Below are positions 1 to 5,579 of a DNA stretch of 5,579 nucleotides, piece after piece. Source of the stretch: JAQGMJ01 sp036271855 (GTDB lineage: Bacteria > Pseudomonadota > Gammaproteobacteria > Burkholderiales > JAEUOS01); assembly GCA_036271855.1 (NCBI GenBank), contig DATAZV010000207.1:1-5579 (forward strand), in the 5' to 3' direction. The translations under genes were made by a program, and so were the position numbers. Position 1 is the first letter of the stretch. Every line of letters starts with the position of its first letter. The notes below the pieces were generated by a model. It was not told where the DNA came from. It did not search any database and saw only the letters and a list, made by a program, of their open reading frames with translations.

Positions 1-368
1 GCCGGCTCAACCGCATCCGCCGTGAAAACCCGGCCCTGCATGCGGACTGGCGCCTGCGCTTTCACCCGATCGACAACGAGTCGATGATCTGCTATTCCAA
101 GTCCACCGCGGACATGGAGAACGTCGTCATCACCGTGGTCAATCTCGATCCGCACAATGTGCAATCGGGATGGGTCAGCTTGCCCCTCGAGGATCTACGC
201 GTGGATGCAGGCCACAGCTACCAGATGCACGAACTGCTCTCCGGCGCGCGCTACCTGTGGAACGGGCCGCGCAACTTCGTACGCCTGGAGCCGGGCCGCG
301 CACCGGTGCATGTCTTCCGGCTTGGCCGCCACCTGCGCACCGAGCGCGATTTCGACTACTTCCTCTGA
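1..368 (+). CDS. glgE: Alpha-1,4-glucan:maltose-1-phosphate maltosyltransferase GlgE, C-terminal fragment (5' end outside window)
   Basis: The reading frame enters from the left edge (first full codon at 3) and gives 121 residues before TGA at 366-368. GlgE (GH13 family) transfers maltose from maltose-1-phosphate to the non-reducing end of alpha-1,4-glucans in the cytoplasm; it is the polymerising step of the GlgE pathway. The visible part is only the C-terminal beta-sandwich region. It starts with a helix-like RLNRIRRENPAL, then HPIDNESMICYSKST, then VVNLDPHNVQSGWVSLPL, which resembles the GlgE tail (a 'YSK' strand followed by a 'VNLDPH..Q.GWV' strand), and it ends near the motif LLSGARYLWNGPRNFVRLEP. 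The catalytic barrel lies upstream, so activity cannot be judged here. ATG 84 is internal and is not a start. The identity rests on this tail plus the adjacent treS-maltokinase gene, its usual partner. A different GH13 enzyme is possible but less likely. Confidence 0.88.
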   Translation, partial: RLNRIRRENPALHADWRLRFHPIDNESMICYSKSTADMENVVITVVNLDPHNVQSGWVSLPLEDLRVDAGHSYQMHELLSGARYLWNGPRNFVRLEPGRAPVHVFRLGRHLRTERDFDYFL

Positions 369-373
369 TCATC

Positions 374-3708
<3,335 letters not shown>

Positions 3709-3712
<4 letters not shown>

Positions 3713-5579
3713 GCAGCCTGCTCGAACAGCAAATCAGCGCCGTCTGGCCCGGCAAGCCCTATCCGCGCGGCGCCACCTGGGATGGCGAAGGCGTCAATTT
3801 CGCCCTGTTCTCGGAACACGCGGAGCGGGTCGAACTTTGCATATTCGATGCCGCCGGCCGGCGCGAAATCCAGCGCGTTGCCGTGAAGGAACGCACCGAC
3901 GAAATCTGGCACTGCTATTTGCCGGAGGCGCGGCCCGGCATGCTTTACGGCTACCGCGTGCATGGCCCGTACAAGCCGGAGGAGGGGCACCGCTTCAATC
4001 CGCACAAGCTGTTGCTCGACCCCTACGCCAACACCATCGTCGGCGACTTGCGCTGGAGTGACGCGCACTTCGGCTATACCATCGGCCACAAGCGCGAAGA
4101 CCTCTCCTTCGACAAGCGCGACAACGCCGGCGGCATGCCCAAATGCAAGGTGATCGACCGCGCATTCACCTGGGGCGAGGACCGCCGCCCCAACGTGCCC
4201 TGGCACGAAATGGTGGTCTACGAAATGCATGTCGGCGGCTTCACCATGCAGCACACCGGCGTTCCGGCGGCCCTGCGCGGCAGCTATGCCGGGCTGGCCT
4301 GCCCGGCGGTGATCGACTATCTGCGGCGCCTCGGCGTGACTACCGTGGAACTGATGCCGGTGCATGCCTTCGTCGACGACCGCTACCTGGTGGAAAAAGG
4401 ACTGCGCAACTATTGGGGCTACAACACCATCGGTTTTTTCGCGCCGGACATGCGCTACAGCGCCTCCGGCAAGATCGCCGAGTTCAAGACCATGGTGAAG
4501 TCCTTCCACTCGGCGGGCATCGAGGTGATCCTCGACGTGGTCTACAACCACAGCGCCGAAGGCAACCACTGCGGGCCGACCCTATGTTTCCGCGGCATCG
4601 ACAACGCCGCCTACTACCGGCTCACCGCCGACAACCCGCGCTACTACATGGACTACACCGGCTGCGGCAACACCTTCAATATGCAGCAGCCGCGCGTGCT
4701 GCAGATGATCATGGATTCGCTGCGCTACTGGGTCACCGAAATGCACGTCGACGGCTTTCGCTTCGATCTTGCCGCTACCCTGGCGCGCGAACTGCACGAG
4801 GTAGACCGCCTGGGCGCGTTCTTCGACATCCTCCGGCAAGACCCGGTGCTGTCGCAGGTCAAGCTGATCGCCGAACCCTGGGACCTGGGCGAGGGCGGCT
4901 ACCAGGTGGGAAAGTTTCCGGTGGGCTGGGCGGAATGGAACGACAAGTACCGCGACGCCATGCGCGGCTACTGGAAGGGCGACGGCGGCAAGATGGGCGA
5001 TTTCGCCCTGCGCCTGACCGGCTCGAGCGACCTCTACGGCCGCAGCGGGCGCAAGCCCTACGCCAGCATCAACTTCGTCACCGCGCACGACGGCTTCACC
5101 CTGAACGACCTGGTGTCGTACAACGAAAAGCACAACGAAGCCAACGGCGAGGAGAACCGCGACGGCAACGACAACAACGTGTCGTGGAACTGCGGCGTCG
5201 AAGGGCCCACCGAAGACCCGGAAATCCTCAAACTGCGGGAGCGACAGAAGCGCAACATGCTGGCCACCCTGATGCTCTCACAGGGCATCCCGATGATCGT
5301 CGCCGGCGACGAGGTCGGCCGCACGCAAAACGGCAACAACAATGCCTACTGCCAGGACAACCCGATCTCATGGATCGACTGGAAACTGGACGCGTCGCGC
5401 CAGGCATTGCTCAAGTTCACCCAGCGCCTGATCGCCTTTCGCCGCGCCCATCCGACCTTGCGCCGCCGCGACTTCTTCCAGGGCCGGTCGCTGCGCGGCA
5501 GCGACATCAAGGACATCATGTGGCTCAAGCCCGACGGTACCGAGATGACCGACGAGGAGTGGAACAACGAATTCGCGCG
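3709..5579 (+). CDS. glgX: Glycogen debranching enzyme GlgX (isoamylase type), 3' end outside window
   Basis: The frame is open from ATG 3709 to the right edge (623 full codons, no stop). GlgX hydrolyses alpha-1,6 branch points of glycogen, mainly on short outer chains left by phosphorylase, in the cytoplasm. Residues about 15-110 form an N-terminal CBM48 domain (GKPYPRGATWDGEGVNFALF, later LYGYRVHGPY). The GH13 barrel follows: VVYEMHVGGFT, NYWGYNTIGFFAPD, DVVYNHSAEGN (D276, H281), VDGFRFDLAATL with nucleophile D353, LIAEPWD with acid/base E389, and TAHDGFTL with D461. AGDEVGRTQNGNNNAYCQDN (from 532), ISWIDW and the late EMTDEEWNN are typical of the GlgX/TreX debranching group and separate it from branching enzyme GlgB. 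Family members are about 660-720 residues, so roughly 40-100 C-terminal residues are missing only because the window ends. The start overlaps the treS-mak stop by 4 bases, pointing to coupled translation. It could be a TreX-like enzyme feeding a TreY/TreZ trehalose route if those genes lie downstream. Confidence 0.95.

Noticed and set aside
366..371. Palindrome TGATCA at the glgE/treS junction as a possible operator.
   Set aside because: A six-base palindrome is expected often by chance, and this one is formed by the stop codon and the next bases. There are no flanking symmetric bases to support a regulator site.
170..373. N-terminal extension of treS-mak from ATG 170.
   Set aside because: These 68 codons overlap the conserved glgE C-terminus in another frame and give an Arg/Pro/Ala-rich sequence unlike any TreS N-terminus. 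The conserved TreS sequence begins shortly after ATG 374.

Overview
The window is a tightly packed, single-strand stretch of a storage-carbohydrate operon from a high-GC bacterium. Three genes lie head to tail on the + strand with almost no intergenic DNA: the 3' end of glgE (maltosyltransferase), a complete gene for a trehalose synthase fused to a maltokinase (treS-mak), and the first roughly 620 codons of glgX (glycogen debranching enzyme), which runs off the right edge. The high GC, the fused TreS-maltokinase and the glgE/treS/glgX clustering fit a proteobacterium, most likely Beta- or Gammaproteobacteria. That placement is inference; no marker gene in the window fixes the taxon.

Layout: 1-368 is the C-terminal part of GlgE. 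It stops at TGA 366-368, and treS-mak starts 5 bases later at ATG 374 and ends at TGA 3710-3712. glgX starts at ATG 3709, overlapping that stop in an ATGA junction. There is no gene-free stretch longer than a few bases, and I see no terminator, RNA gene, repeat, mobile element or CRISPR array.

How the genes work together (established for the families): TreS interconverts trehalose and maltose. The maltokinase domain phosphorylates maltose with ATP to maltose-1-phosphate. GlgE transfers the maltosyl unit from maltose-1-phosphate onto alpha-1,4-glucan chains. A branching enzyme (GlgB, not in this window) then adds alpha-1,6 branches. GlgX hydrolyses those branch points during breakdown, releasing short malto-oligosaccharides. 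The cluster therefore joins trehalose use, GlgE-type alpha-glucan synthesis and glycogen turnover in one probable transcription unit.

I found no previously undescribed system here. All three proteins are recognisable members of known families, and every catalytic residue I looked for is present. The points worth a second look are the gene order, the translational coupling at both junctions, and the treS-mak start, which lacks a clear ribosome binding site.
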